Source: Spirodela intermedia
Taxonomy: Eukaryota > Streptophyta > Magnoliopsida > Alismatales > Araceae
Length of the DNA stretch: 64,000 nucleotides
NCBI GenBank assembly: GCA_902729315.2
Contig: LR746272.1
Location: 9,170,327-9,234,326, forward strand
Direction: 5' to 3'
Each line of letters starts with the position of its first letter. Within the stretch, counting starts at the first letter, position 1. The translations under genes and the position numbers were made by a program. The notes under the pieces are model-generated. The model made no database searches, had not been told where the DNA came from, and saw only the letters and a list, made by a program, of their open reading frames with translations. Below, piece after piece: positions 50,427 to 61,340 of this stretch.

Positions 50427-52238
50427 ATGGCCATCCCTCAGGTCAAAAGTCTTCCCGGCTGCTGCCATCAGGTCCACAGGTTTCGCTTCTTGTCGCAGGG
50501 GAAGGTCACCCCGTGGACAGCCAGGACCAGGCCAGCGCCTGCCGAACTCCACTGGGGGCTACAGGAGGCCCTCGACGCCCGAGACTTGAGCTTCGGTGTG
50601 CCCGTTCACGCCCTACTGGTAAAGGCCCCCGCTCACTTCGCTGGCTCACTCTCTCTGTGGAACAAGCTCCTCAATCTGTACGGCCGGTGTGGTCAGAATC
50701 GGACGACAATGAGGCTTCTGTTCGATGAAATGCGCGAGAGAGATGTGGTTACTTTCAACACCATGATCTCGTCGTGTCTCCGCAGTGGGGACAACCGTGA
50801 GGTCGCTCGAGCGGTAGAGCTTTACTCGCTCATGCGAGGGGGTGGGATAAAGCCGAACAACATCACACTGTCCATGTTGCTCGCAGCTTCCTCTTGCTCA
50901 CCTGCGCCGCTCTGTCTAGTTGAGCAGATTCATGCGCAGTCAGTGAAGATGGAGCTCGCCGGAGATGGTTTCGTGGGGAGTGCACTGGTCAGCGGGTACA
51001 GTAGGTTTCATAGCCTGGAGCAAGCGAACCGCGTGTTTGATCGTATGGACCAGGTGGATGCCGTCGGCTGGAACATCTTGATCGACTCATGTGCCCGCAG
51101 TGGTACCGCTGAGCGCACAGTGGAGATCTTCTCCCGCATGCGGCGCCAGGATGGCGAGAACGAAACTATTGATGGCTTCTCTCTAACCAGCGTTCTGAAG
51201 ACCTGTTCTGAGCCGAAGTATCTGCGATTAGGTACGCAGATCCACGCCTGTGCCTTCAAAGCTGGATTTTCGTCGGAGACGCCCATTGGAAATGCTCTAA
51301 TTACAATGTACTCAAAATGTCAGAAATGCAAGGAATCCATGGCTGCAGTCTTTCAGACTATTCCACAGCCCAATATTATCTCCTGGACCGCGATGATCTC
51401 CGGGCTAATGCAAATTGAGCGTCACGAAGAAGCCATTAGTTTCTACATGGACATGCTGAGAATGGGTTTTGCGGAGAACGAATTTTCTTTCGCCAGCGTG
51501 CTTCCAGCTTTCAGTGGCCTCGCAAGCCTTCAGAACGGAAGGCAAATTCATGGCAGGGTCGCAAAATCAGCGCATGGGATTGACGTGGCCGTCGGAAACG
51601 CTCTCGTTGACATGTATTTCAAGTGTGGCAGCCTAGAAGATGGTCAGCGTGTGTTTAGGACCATGAAGAATCACGATGTGGTGTCATGGACGGCGATGAT
51701 AGGCGGGCTAGGTCAGCATGGGAAGGCCAGGGAGGCCCTCGAGGTCTTGCAGGAAATGGTAGCCGGGGGCTATAAACCAGACTCTGTGACTTTCCTTGCA
51801 GGTTTATCTGCCTGCAGCCACGGAGGCCTTGTCAATGATGGGTTCAAGATTTTCCACTCCATGACTAGCATCTACCGCATCAAGCCCATGAAGGAACATT
51901 ATGCCTCTTTAATCGATTTGCTCGGTCGGGCAGGGAAGTTGGAGGATGCCGCAAGATTCATAGCGGAAATGGGATTAGATTCGGATCCCCTAGCATGGGA
52001 AACTCTTCTTGGTGCTTGCAGGATCCATGGGGACACACCCCTTGGGGAAATATCGGCAAAGAAGATCATGGAGTTGGAGCCCCAGAAAGAAGGTGCGTAT
52101 GTTATGCTCTCGAATATCTATGCTGAGAAGAGAATGTGGGAACAGAAGGGCATCCTGCGGCATACGTTGGATGCCACGGGCTTGAAGAAAGATGTTGGAT
52201 ACAGCTGGTCTACAGTTGTAGAGTCGTATACGACCTGA
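50427..52238 (+). CDS. PLS-class pentatricopeptide repeat protein, E-type
   Basis: Single-exon, 603-residue PPR protein. The frame is open from 50340, but 50340 is GTG; the first ATG is 50427. The N-terminus is basic with few acids (about 1-35), compatible with a mitochondrial or plastid transit peptide. Repeats of P, L and S type follow, with motifs such as NKLLNLYGRCGQ, RDVVTFNTMISSCLRSG, VGWNILIDSCARSG, GNALITMYSKC, ISWTAMISGLMQ, GNALVDMYFKCGSLEDG, HDVVSWTAMIGGLGQHG and KPDSVTFLAGLSACSHGG. The end carries the E region (HYASLIDLLGRAGKLEDA, WETLLGACRIHGD, EGAYVMLSNIYA) and stops shortly after KKDVGYSWS, so there is no DYW domain. This class usually specifies organellar C-to-U RNA editing sites; the target is unknown. 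GC-rich codons match the neighbours. Confidence 0.93.
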   Translation: MAIPQVKSLPGCCHQVHRFRFLSQGKVTPWTARTRPAPAELHWGLQEALDARDLSFGVPVHALLVKAPAHFAGSLSLWNKLLNLYGRCGQNRTTMRLLFDEMRERDVVTFNTMISSCLRSGDNREVARAVELYSLMRGGGIKPNNITLSMLLAASSCSPAPLCLVEQIHAQSVKMELAGDGFVGSALVSGYSRFHSLEQANRVFDRMDQVDAVGWNILIDSCARSGTAERTVEIFSRMRRQDGENETIDGFSLTSVLKTCSEPKYLRLGTQIHACAFKAGFSSETPIGNALITMYSKCQKCKESMAAVFQTIPQPNIISWTAMISGLMQIERHEEAISFYMDMLRMGFAENEFSFASVLPAFSGLASLQNGRQIHGRVAKSAHGIDVAVGNALVDMYFKCGSLEDGQRVFRTMKNHDVVSWTAMIGGLGQHGKAREALEVLQEMVAGGYKPDSVTFLAGLSACSHGGLVNDGFKIFHSMTSIYRIKPMKEHYASLIDLLGRAGKLEDAARFIAEMGLDSDPLAWETLLGACRIHGDTPLGEISAKKIMELEPQKEGAYVMLSNIYAEKRMWEQKGILRHTLDATGLKKDVGYSWSTVVESYTT

Positions 52239-52789
52239 TGGGAAAAAGATTAAACTTTGAAGATTGATTCACGATGGTACCTCGCCAATTGTCTGCATGA
52301 TGTAGGCTTTGGTTTCTCATTAAAGATTATGTGGTGAATCGGAGCATGATGTAGATTGTCTGCTAGCCTTTATTCTCTCACTGTTTCGTCCTTCTGTCTC
52401 TCTCTGTGGACATCACTGCCGGTGATTTTACTTCTGGGCTGGTCAAGAAAATGCGTTCATTGCAGTCATCCATATAAGAACACGAAATTGAGTCTACAAC
52501 GGTATCTTGAAGAACCCATCAAGTTTGATTTGAACACGGTGAAAATGGGTGATTAAGGCTCAGAGTAAGAGAGGAATCAGCCGACATGGAGTTGAAGATC
52601 CAAAACTGGGACCGAGAATTGCTGATTCCGGGTAACTGAGGCATTGAATGTAAACAGGGTAAGCCACATCGACGCTGATTTTCGATCTTTTTTGCTACTT
52701 CAGCCGTCGTTTCTTTCCAACGGGGTGAGGAACACATTTTTCTCTTCAATATGCTTAATGACTCGTTAGTTTCTCTATGTTCTCTCCAC

Positions 52790-52850
52790 AGAGAGAGAGA
52801 GAGAGAGAGAGAGAAGAGAGAGAGAGAAGAGAGAGAGAGAGAAGAGAGAG
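52790..52850. repeat. (GA)n microsatellite, imperfect
   Basis: GA-rich run of about 60 nt interrupted by AGAAGAG units. Confidence 0.9.
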
Positions 52851-53559
52851 GGATCAATAGAAGTACTGGGAACTGGTTCCTTGCTCTAAATCTATTTGAC
52901 GAATTCTCGTTTGCCGATCATGTGAATTGAAGCCGTTGACCGCTGATGAAGACTTTTAATCAGAAAATAGGTGCAATGTTAAAGGAAATAGGTGCTTCCT
53001 CAAGCAGCTGATCTGAGGATCTTAATTAGGCATATAATGGGGCAGGAGGCAACGAGCAGCCCGGATTTACCGCCCATTGATTCGCGGCCTACGCTTCATT
53101 CCCTTTTTCAGATTAGAAGCATATCCATGAATCAAGTGCACACATGTGCTCGATCCTCTTCCCTTTCAGCGTGCAGAAGCTTCGGAGGGCTTTATCTGGC
53201 CAAAGTCGGGGTACCGCCTGAGGACGAAGAGGCGATCATGTCACCGCCCGACTATATGAGGACTACGAGGACGACAAAATGCTGCCTGCTCGTGTGACGG
53301 TGACAGAGAAAATGAACGGTATAGGAGGTGAGTGCACCAGCGGAGCATCTTCACGCCATTAATGAACCTGACAACGTGTATGCTGTAAATGAAGATTAAA
53401 TAATTTATCCAAAAATGGAAAGTTCTTGAAAGTCAACCGATTCTCCCATAGTTATCGATTTGTCTTCATTGCCACCGCATGGTAATACGACCAAGAAAAG
53501 TTTTATTAATGGTTCCGCGCCGCTTGTGGGTATCTGCAAGATTTATTAGGGGCGGTGCT

Positions 53560-53782
53560 CATCCCCTCGCTTGGCCACAGGTCCATGCCCTGCGAAGAGC
53601 TCCCTCCCTACCCTTTGGCATCGAGTAGATCCAGCGGAAAGCGGGTTGAATAGCGATGGCTTTGGGTTGCGCTCCCCCAAATGGTACTACTGAAGTACCT
53701 CGTCGCCATCGAGGGGTTTGCTTACTGCAAAACGGGCAAGTTCCCAGAGCACAGCCACTAGGCCAATGGGTCACCACTTCCA

Positions 53783-53828
<46 letters not shown>

Positions 53829-53830
53829 CC
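53560..53830 (+). repeat. Dispersed fragment, copy 1 (partner 57500-57790)
   Basis: Shares with 57500-57790, in the same order and direction, a ggaaagc...g..gg block, atggctttgg (53656 against 57605), actgcaaaacgggcaag (53724 against 57695, one mismatch) and a CT tract at the end. The origin is not recognised; organellar DNA or a decayed gene are both possible. Confidence 0.45.
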
Positions 53831-56800
53831 TCTCCCTCTCTCTCCCCCTCTCCCTCTTGCTCTCTATAAGCGTTCAATTACTTCATCCCCTTTTTGTTTC
53901 ATGAAGGCGTCGTGTCGAGGCTGCACTGGAACAAACACAAGCAGGAGGCCAAGTTCTTCTATAGATCAGCCAGGCATCTGGTGGATGTTCAACCGTCAAG
54001 CGCCTCCGCATACCTCCCAAGTCAGATTGACACCTGTGCTTCTGAGCTGCCCAGTTTACTCAAAGTGAAACGTAAGACTGGGGCTATGTTTGGGCCACAA
54101 GTTACCAGAGTCTGTAGGTTTTCTAGTCAGTTTTTGACAGTCAAATGGATCACAATGGAGCGGGGTGTAATAAAATCAGCCAATATCAACAGGAAACAGA
54201 AAAATAATATCTCGATCTATATATGACTGAAATTAACTTGAGGATATAAGGAATAGATATAATCATATTGAAGTCAACTTGCCTCAAGGATCTAATCAAT
54301 AAGACCTTCAAGATCCTACAAATGTCCTACTCGTATATGTATTTAAATATTCGCGGATTATAGATACTTCACAGCCCACAAGAAGATACCTCATTCGCAG
54401 CTATCTACTTCATGCAATCAATCTTCTATCTGTTGTATACTTGACCTCGAATATGGCCTGCAATTTACTGTTCTTTAGCATCCAAGAACAACCACCACGT
54501 TCTCATATTTCTTTCTTATCTCCTCTTACAACAACTTTTACTGTAAGTTTCAGATCGCTGCCTTATTCTACTAGGGTACTACAATCTGAAACGATCAAGC
54601 AAGACAACTAATAGGAGGAAGAGAATAGGAGAAAGGTTGTTGGATAGAGAGGGAACACTGGAGAAGAGAATGAACCCTAAATCGTAAGGATTTTTCGTGC
54701 TCTCTGAAAACAAAGTTCGTAACAGCTTTTTAGCCCCCTTTATATGGCCCAAAAGTTTGTCCCAATACAAGAGGTCACATTCATTTGTTATGAAGCCTGT
54801 TCTAAGCCTCACATTTCTGAAATATTAAACCATATTTCAACACGGGGAATGAATTATCATCCAAAATTGACCATATCAGTTGCATGTTTCCTGCATCCCG
54901 TTGCTTGTGTTATGACGTTAATCCAAATATTGGTAAATAGGTAGATGAAAATATGTAATTAAAAAAATATAGTCCCTTAACTAGGCCCCAGTTGGGGGAG
55001 CTCTGACAAAGAATCGCTATGTTGGACATAAGCCCAAAAGCATACAACAAAGACTACAACACCCAACTTGAGCTCAGGTAAAGCTCGACTCTGCATAGTT
55101 TTTGTTATGGAAGAACTTGGCCTCCCTTATGCTGCGACCAAAGGAAAATAAAACTTGGATTGACAATGAGTAGATGGTTTTCACGTTGCATCATATAAGG
55201 GTTTCTTTTCTTCAACTAAGTTGACACTAATAAACATGACTTCTGCACAAAAATCAGAAGACAAGTGAACTGTCATTTAGTTTCACGAGGACTCTGTAGA
55301 GACATCACTATTAGTTCGAAAGAATTGAATTGACTTGGAAGCTTAAACCTTGACTCACCAGATCACATCACCATTGTTTGTAGTGATCTTTTGTTCTTTC
55401 TAAAATTAGGGACAAACATGGCACTGTTTCCTTTCGATAATCCCAATTGGGATAGATATTAATGTTACAGATAAGGAAGGTTCCAGGTCATCATCTCCTC
55501 TACAACTGAATAACTGATTCTATGTATTCTCAATATGATAGTTATCAAATTTCTCACGACAGTCTAGTAGTGTAATCATTGCCAGAGTTCTACAAGTACT
55601 AATAGATCATAAGCTACATCGTTGTGTGAGATGGCAAAATTTAGTACGTACAAATAGGTGAGATTGTATGTCCAATGACTATGACATTCACGGACATTTT
55701 CTAGCCTTGGATTTTGATAGAAAATCCTCAAAAGGAATAATACGTCAGACCTATTGATCTAAACCTAATCGTCTATGTTTCAAGCCACTAGGTGGCACAC
55801 ACATAGATAAGTCTTATGCTGCTCAACACACATGCACACACATAGAGACAACATTACATGTGTAGATAACAGAATCCTAAGTTAGACTGAAGTGAAGCTT
55901 AGAAAAAATCCAGATAAGGATTGGATAGATCTAAACAATGCAATTTTTCTTCCCAAGTTTGATCTAACTTAAATTTTGAAGCTCAAATCCAAAAGCGTAG
56001 ATTGATGTTTACATAAATGTTTTATTTTCTAAAAGCAAAAGAAAAAACTGAATAAAAAATTACAATTGATTAGAGGAAGGCATCACACATCAATATGGAT
56101 GGCCATTTGCATAGTGGAAACCATGTGGAAATTAATTGCATGGAAGCCGACATGCCAATTATTAGAATAATTTTTTTCTATTCCGTTATATTCAAGTTAT
56201 ATATGTTAATAGCAGATTGGATGGCTTTCATGTATTTTTTGCCCTTGGTTAAGGAGCAGCTGGCCTTGGATGACCAGTTTATCTCCCTTTCATTTTTGGA
56301 CGAGGCCTAGACGAGATCAATTGGACTGATGACTTGTGGGCCACATTATATAGGAACTCTATAGCTGGAGCAAAGTTGGGAACCTATATTGAACAATATT
56401 AACCAAATCCTAATCCTATCTCAGGTTAGAGACAAACGAAGAAGATGAATAGACTCTCTGTTGAGAAATTGTACTTTACGATGCCCATTTACGCTGATCA
56501 CTACGAGAGGAAGCCTTCTCCTTTTAGTAGTCTATAGGTGACGCAATGGAAACTGGTAGAACTTGTGATTTGATTACGTTTAGCTTTACCTAAGTATTCT
56601 AGAAGTAAAATCACGACCTTGAGTCCACAAGAAAAAATATTTAATTGAATACTATTCTATTAAGTCTACAGGACAAGGAAATTCGTCTCTTGAGTACATA
56701 AGGGATCGATCCTAAGTTCACATAATCAAAAAAAGGTCCATTAATTCACAAGGATATTAGAATCCGCCAGTAGAGATAGAGATCCTCCATAGATGAAAGA

Positions 56801-57499
56801 AACTCAAAAATAGATTGATGAAAATATGAATGCCTCTGGGGCTTCAATGCAGGGACCTTTTAATGGCTGAAACCTAGTCACAACTATTTTAGAAAAATAC
56901 AAATTTGTTAAAACATTCCTTAGAAAGAGAGGCTTTAGGTAGAATGTCCTTAATAGTTAAGGGAAATTACTTGAAATTAAAAAAACGTGAGAAATAAGAA
57001 TAAACGTGAGAATTGAGTTTTTTGACGCATTTAACATGTGTTCAAATCTCTTACTGAATTGAGTTTTTTTAAGACTAAATTTTGCCTGAATTATATCTTC
57101 ATGCATCTTGGGCCTCTGGCCCACTTAAATTGAGCTAAAATTGGCCTGCATCAATAAGGTGGGAGGAGCTGCATAGTAAATCAGCTCAGGACAATCATCT
57201 CTCTTTCCCTACGAGGCCCCCTCACCTTTCTTCTCTTGTTTTTAGCTCCGATTTCTATCATTCTAGTCTTCCATCTTAGCATGTTTCTGTTCTCTCGATC
57301 TATTCGACAACGACTTTAGGAACAAATGGGTTAGGCATGGTTATTGCCCTGTATCGGAAGGTGATGCAGAAAGCTACTGGGGTTGTATTGAGGAGACAAT
57401 TCCCCGGAGAAGCTCGTGTATCAGGGAGAGGACACAGAGCGGTCAATGAAACTTTGGCGTGCTCCGAAGAGGTGAAGCCACCGAGAATCATGGGAAGGG

Positions 57500-57790
57500 T
57501 AGCGGGTAATGCATGTCTACACGACTTCTTATCGTTCCTCAATAGTCTTAAAAAGTCTTGGAGGCCTCCGGGTGGACAGGAAAGCAGAAGGGATTGGTCA
57601 TAATGGCTTTGGTCACTACCCTGTTGGCTATGCACTTCCTGAGCTCCCTTTCCTCCAACTAGAAAGCCTGACCCCTGTTTCGAGTGTTTTGTCAACTGCA
57701 AAACGTGCAAGCTCCGTGGAATGGAAACAACCCATATTTAGAAGAGGCACGACTGGCATCTCTCTCTATCTCTCTCTCAATTTTCTATTC
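57500..57790 (+). repeat. Dispersed fragment, copy 2 (partner 53560-53830)
   Basis: Counterpart of the copy at 53.6 kb, with a roughly 25-bp longer spacer between the two best blocks. It lies just downstream of the 3' end of the minus-strand GT14 gene. An uninterrupted minus-strand frame covers 57300-57710 but has no recognised domain. Confidence 0.45.
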
Positions 57791-57951
57791 GAAATTTCAG
57801 ATCATATTAGAAAAATGTTGCATAGAATATGAAGTTTCTCCCGCATAAAATCGGGAGGAAACATCAAAGTTGAGAGTTGAGGCAATTAATGATAAATTGA
57901 TTGGTCCCCAGAAATGGAAGAAACGTTTCTGGAATTCTCACCTCCTCAGTG

Positions 57952-59669
57952 TTATTTACACTGGTACCGCCTAAAAAACCTCGACCTGACTACTTTGGCC
58001 ATGAGTTTCTCAAGCCGACGGGCCCCTGGCCCGGGGTTCAAGAGCGTCACATTGCCCACCTCCGAGCAAAGGGGCACGCCGGTGCACCAGCCCCCAGGGA
58101 CGAAGCTCCCGTTCCTCCGACCCAGCAGCTCGCTGTCGATCTTCGCCAGCGCGGGGTCGCTGCGATTGAACTTGCGGGCGAAGGGGGCGTTGCTGGCTAC
58201 CATCTGCGGGATGTCTGCGATACTGAGGGAGTGGGGGTGTTGTCTGGGGGGCGTGTCCCATAAGATGTAGTGCAGGTCATGGTTCACGGTGGTGCGGGCG
58301 TACTCCGGCACGTTGCAGATGACGGTCTGGAAGTAGCTCTCAGGTGTGGACAAAAAGTTGGTGTGGTACATGAGCAGAGTCCTCGGCAGGTTGTCCCATC
58401 CCCACAAGCAGAACTCCACGAACTCCCTCGTCAGCGCCATCCATGCCGAGCCTGGATGAATTTTCCGGTTAATAATCTTCAACTTCTGTAACCGTGCGCT
58501 CAATTTTGTAAATCATTCGACCCACTGAGCACATTTGGCGAGTACTAATCTGGAAAATCTTTTGAGATTTCATCACGTGAATCCGAGATATAAGGAGACG
58601 ATAAATGTTTGAAAGAGTCCGAACATCTAACCCAAAAATAATTTACACACAACGTGATATCAGTTTATACTATAATTTCATGTTTAATATCCGGAATTGT
58701 CGCCGATTATGATTGTAGGAAGATTACCGATGGAGATAAGTTTACCTGTGAAGAGCCTGAATGCCGTGGGCAAATCTCGCTTCGGCGTGACCCAGAAGAG
58801 GTCCGATATGTTAGTCATATGAAGCCCGGGATCAATTATCAATGGTCTGGCCCTCACCGCCCTTCTCGTCAAGCAGCCGTCACCAAGATCGATTAAACCA
58901 AGTTGTCGCTGTACCAGGAGAAACTACGAAAAACAGAGGCTTGGTTTTACACTACTCACTCTTTCCAACCCAGGCGACTCGTGTGCTCCACGAAATTCAG
59001 GTTTCTCGGCAATGTCGAGAAAGTATGAAGGATATCTGTAGATTGATGGATGAGATCGTGTTTTGCGATGAGGAAAAGAGAAGGGAAGAGACCTATGAGC
59101 TCACCGTCTTGTGTGACGAGAGGATAATCGGAGGCGCTGAGGTTGATGAACCAGTCCCACTTCTTGCTCCTCCTCAGAAGGATGGCGCAGGCATGGAGGG
59201 TGTTCGCAACCATGGTAGGCCCTCTGTATGTGACCATGTTGGCCTTGGTGATCATGTGCACGTTTCCCATCTTGGCGAAAACTGGTTCCTCCTTCAATCG
59301 GATCGCCAGCTCCATCCTCTCCGCGGCTGGAGACTTCAAATCCATGTGGATAATGTACTGGTTCCGCGGGTGGTACAGGGCCTGAAGAGTCCTCCACAGA
59401 CTCTCTAGGTCCCCCTTTGATCCCGACACCAAGTAAGCCAGAGCCGGTACCACGTCGTCGGCCGGGGGAGACGGCGGCGTCTCCAAGAATCTTGATTCCA
59501 CGAAGAGAGGGGCCGCCTGGTTCAAAATGTCCCCCGCCGGGAGGAGGGGCAGTATAGATTGAATTCTGTAGCGAGAGGAGACAAGGCCCATGTTGTGGTA
59601 GGTTATGAGGGAGAAGACGAAGATGAGGGAGATCACCACGATGGAGAATGCCCATTTTCCCTTCGTCAT
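57952..59669 (-). CDS. GT14 beta-glucuronosyltransferase-like protein (GlcAT14 family)
   Basis: Golgi type II glycosyltransferase of family GT14. Plant GlcAT14A-C add glucuronic acid to type II arabinogalactan of AGPs. Exons 59669-59105, 59035-58960, 58861-58746 and 58451-57952 total 1257 nt, 418 codons plus stop, closing in frame; junctions give VTQDDILHTFSTLPR, GWKEAVRARPLIIDPGL and FTGSAWMALTREFVEFC as in the family. Start at ATG 59669; the frame is open further up but only to a TTG. The N-terminus MTKGKW is followed by one membrane helix (about 7-24). Conserved blocks: LAYLVSGSKGD, NQYIIHMDLKSP, MVTYRGPTMVANTLHAC, WDWFINLSASDYPLVTQ, FCLWGWDNLPR, GGWCTGVPLC. Nothing essential appears missing, although the acceptor of exon 3 has a weak pyrimidine tract. 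Close neighbours include an AGP-type ENODL about 28 kb away. Confidence 0.9.
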
Positions 59670-59941
59670 GGTCGGAGATGACGAAGAATCTCGTGCTTTC
59701 TTCGGTACTAGCGCCTTGTTTGTTAAATCAGATTCATCTTCCTGAAGGATTGCTTGCAACGAGAGGATCGCGTGGAAGGTTCCTAGGCAGAAGGGCCACA
59801 AAGACCTGAACTACGTAGTTTGCTTTAACTGGTAGATACCTAACCTCTCAGACGAACGCCCAGAAAACAGTGAGAGGGATCTGATCAGAGAGGCAGTTCG
59901 CGTCGCAAGAGGAACCCCATTGTCACCTTGCTACGCGTGAG

Positions 59942-59948
<7 letters not shown>

Positions 59949-60005
<57 letters not shown>

Positions 60006-60062
60006 TCTCTCCCTCTCTCTCTCTCTCTCTCCCTCTCTCTCCCTCTCTTTCTCTCTCCCTCT
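59949..60062. repeat. (CT)n tract with CCCT interruptions
   Basis: About 110 nt of pyrimidine dinucleotide, perfect over the first 50 nt, then interrupted by CCCTCTCT units. About 280 nt upstream of the GT14 ATG, so it lies in leader or promoter. Confidence 0.95.
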
Positions 60063-60515
60063 CCATTTAAGCATCATCAGCCACGCCGCCACTGTTTTTA
60101 AGGTCATGGGGCCGGGCGATTAGGGAGGAACCGTTGCTCTTGGGAAGAAAGGGTAAGCCTAGGAGCGTCACCCCCCCGGTGCCCGGCTAATCGCCGCATA
60201 TTAATAAAGTGGTGGGTGCAACATCTGCGTCTGACTTTACTCACCTCATCAATGACGTCCGACGGGTGCCGTGCGCCATGGGGCCGTCCAAGGTCTCCCC
60301 TGGTTTTATTATTTTCTTAAATCTTATACCATTCATGCATTTGTATATTTACAGGGTCATCAACACATGGTTTATCCTAACTTTAGACATTTTTTTATGA
60401 TACCCCGATCAACCAAGATTCTGAAGATGACCTGAGAACCACTCCCAAATTCCCTCTTAAGTAGGACTCGACTCTGAGTTCTCGGAGGGAGGGAGGAAGG
60501 GTGGGAGCCGGGGGG

Positions 60516-60518
<3 letters not shown>

Positions 60519-60550
<32 letters not shown>
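60519..60550. repeat. (GA)n microsatellite next to a G run
   Basis: GA run of about 32 nt directly after a G homopolymer at 60511-60518. Confidence 0.9.
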
Positions 60551-60552
<2 letters not shown>

Positions 60553-61340
60553 TGACTGCCTCTTAAGTGATGTCGGGGGCATGGCTGGATAAGAAAATGA
60601 AACCGACTCAGAAAAATAATGGATCGGTGATATTTTCCTTCCTGGGATTTAGTAAGAGTCTCAGAGAAATCCGACACGGGTGTGGGCTCGCTTGCGCAGA
60701 TCTTACGGCAAATGATTCCGTTATTGAGTAGTTGGCAATTATGACCTTATCGCAGCGCTCAATGCCCCTCAGCTTCGTGGGCCCATCCAACCCCTGCCAC
60801 GAGAGGAAAGGATCGTGGCGAATCCGATCGTCTTAGTCGGTCACGGTAATATAAACGGGAGCCACAAGCCGCCCACTCACGATTGCCACCATATGGCCAG
60901 TGGGATCCTCCGCGGAGATCAGCGGCAGTCGGTGGCTTTCGTTAGCCTGATTTTAGATCGAGACAAACCAATTCTACCCACCACCATCTACACAGACCGC
61001 ACTTTCAACTCCGTCAATAATTTACCAGAATGTCTTCAAGTATATTTCCATTGGTCTTGATGGACTTTTTGGTGTCCACTCAATCAATGGCACCGCTACA
61101 TTAAAATGAAAACCTTTGCAGACATTGCTGAAGTTATTCGTGGGAAAGGATTAGGAGGATAAAGTCTCTTTATGGCCGCGCCAATGCCAGAAAATTTGCT
61201 TTTAATGCTCATCAAAATGTAGGCCACTAACAAGAACTTTGAAAATACCCAAGGATTGTCAACTAACTTCAGCGAGAAATAAGCCTGTCCTAATATCTGT
61301 CCAGACTTGTTCATGCATTAGTTAGATGTAACTAGCTAGC

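Larger units (their letters stand above)
52239..57951. other. Intergenic between PPR and GT14 genes
   Basis: No supported gene. 52.2-54.2 kb is mixed; 54.2-57.1 kb is AT-rich. It contains GA and CT tracts and two related fragments (53560-53830 and 57500-57790). Open frames such as 52992-53297, 53894-54226 and 57337-57603 lack family signatures. Confidence 0.5.
59670..61340. other. GT14 upstream region and intergenic
   Basis: No supported gene. Starts with the GT14 leader/promoter, which contains a long GA-type tract (coding strand) at 59949-60062. Open frames at 60209-60400, 60815-61060 and others are unrecognised. Confidence 0.5.
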
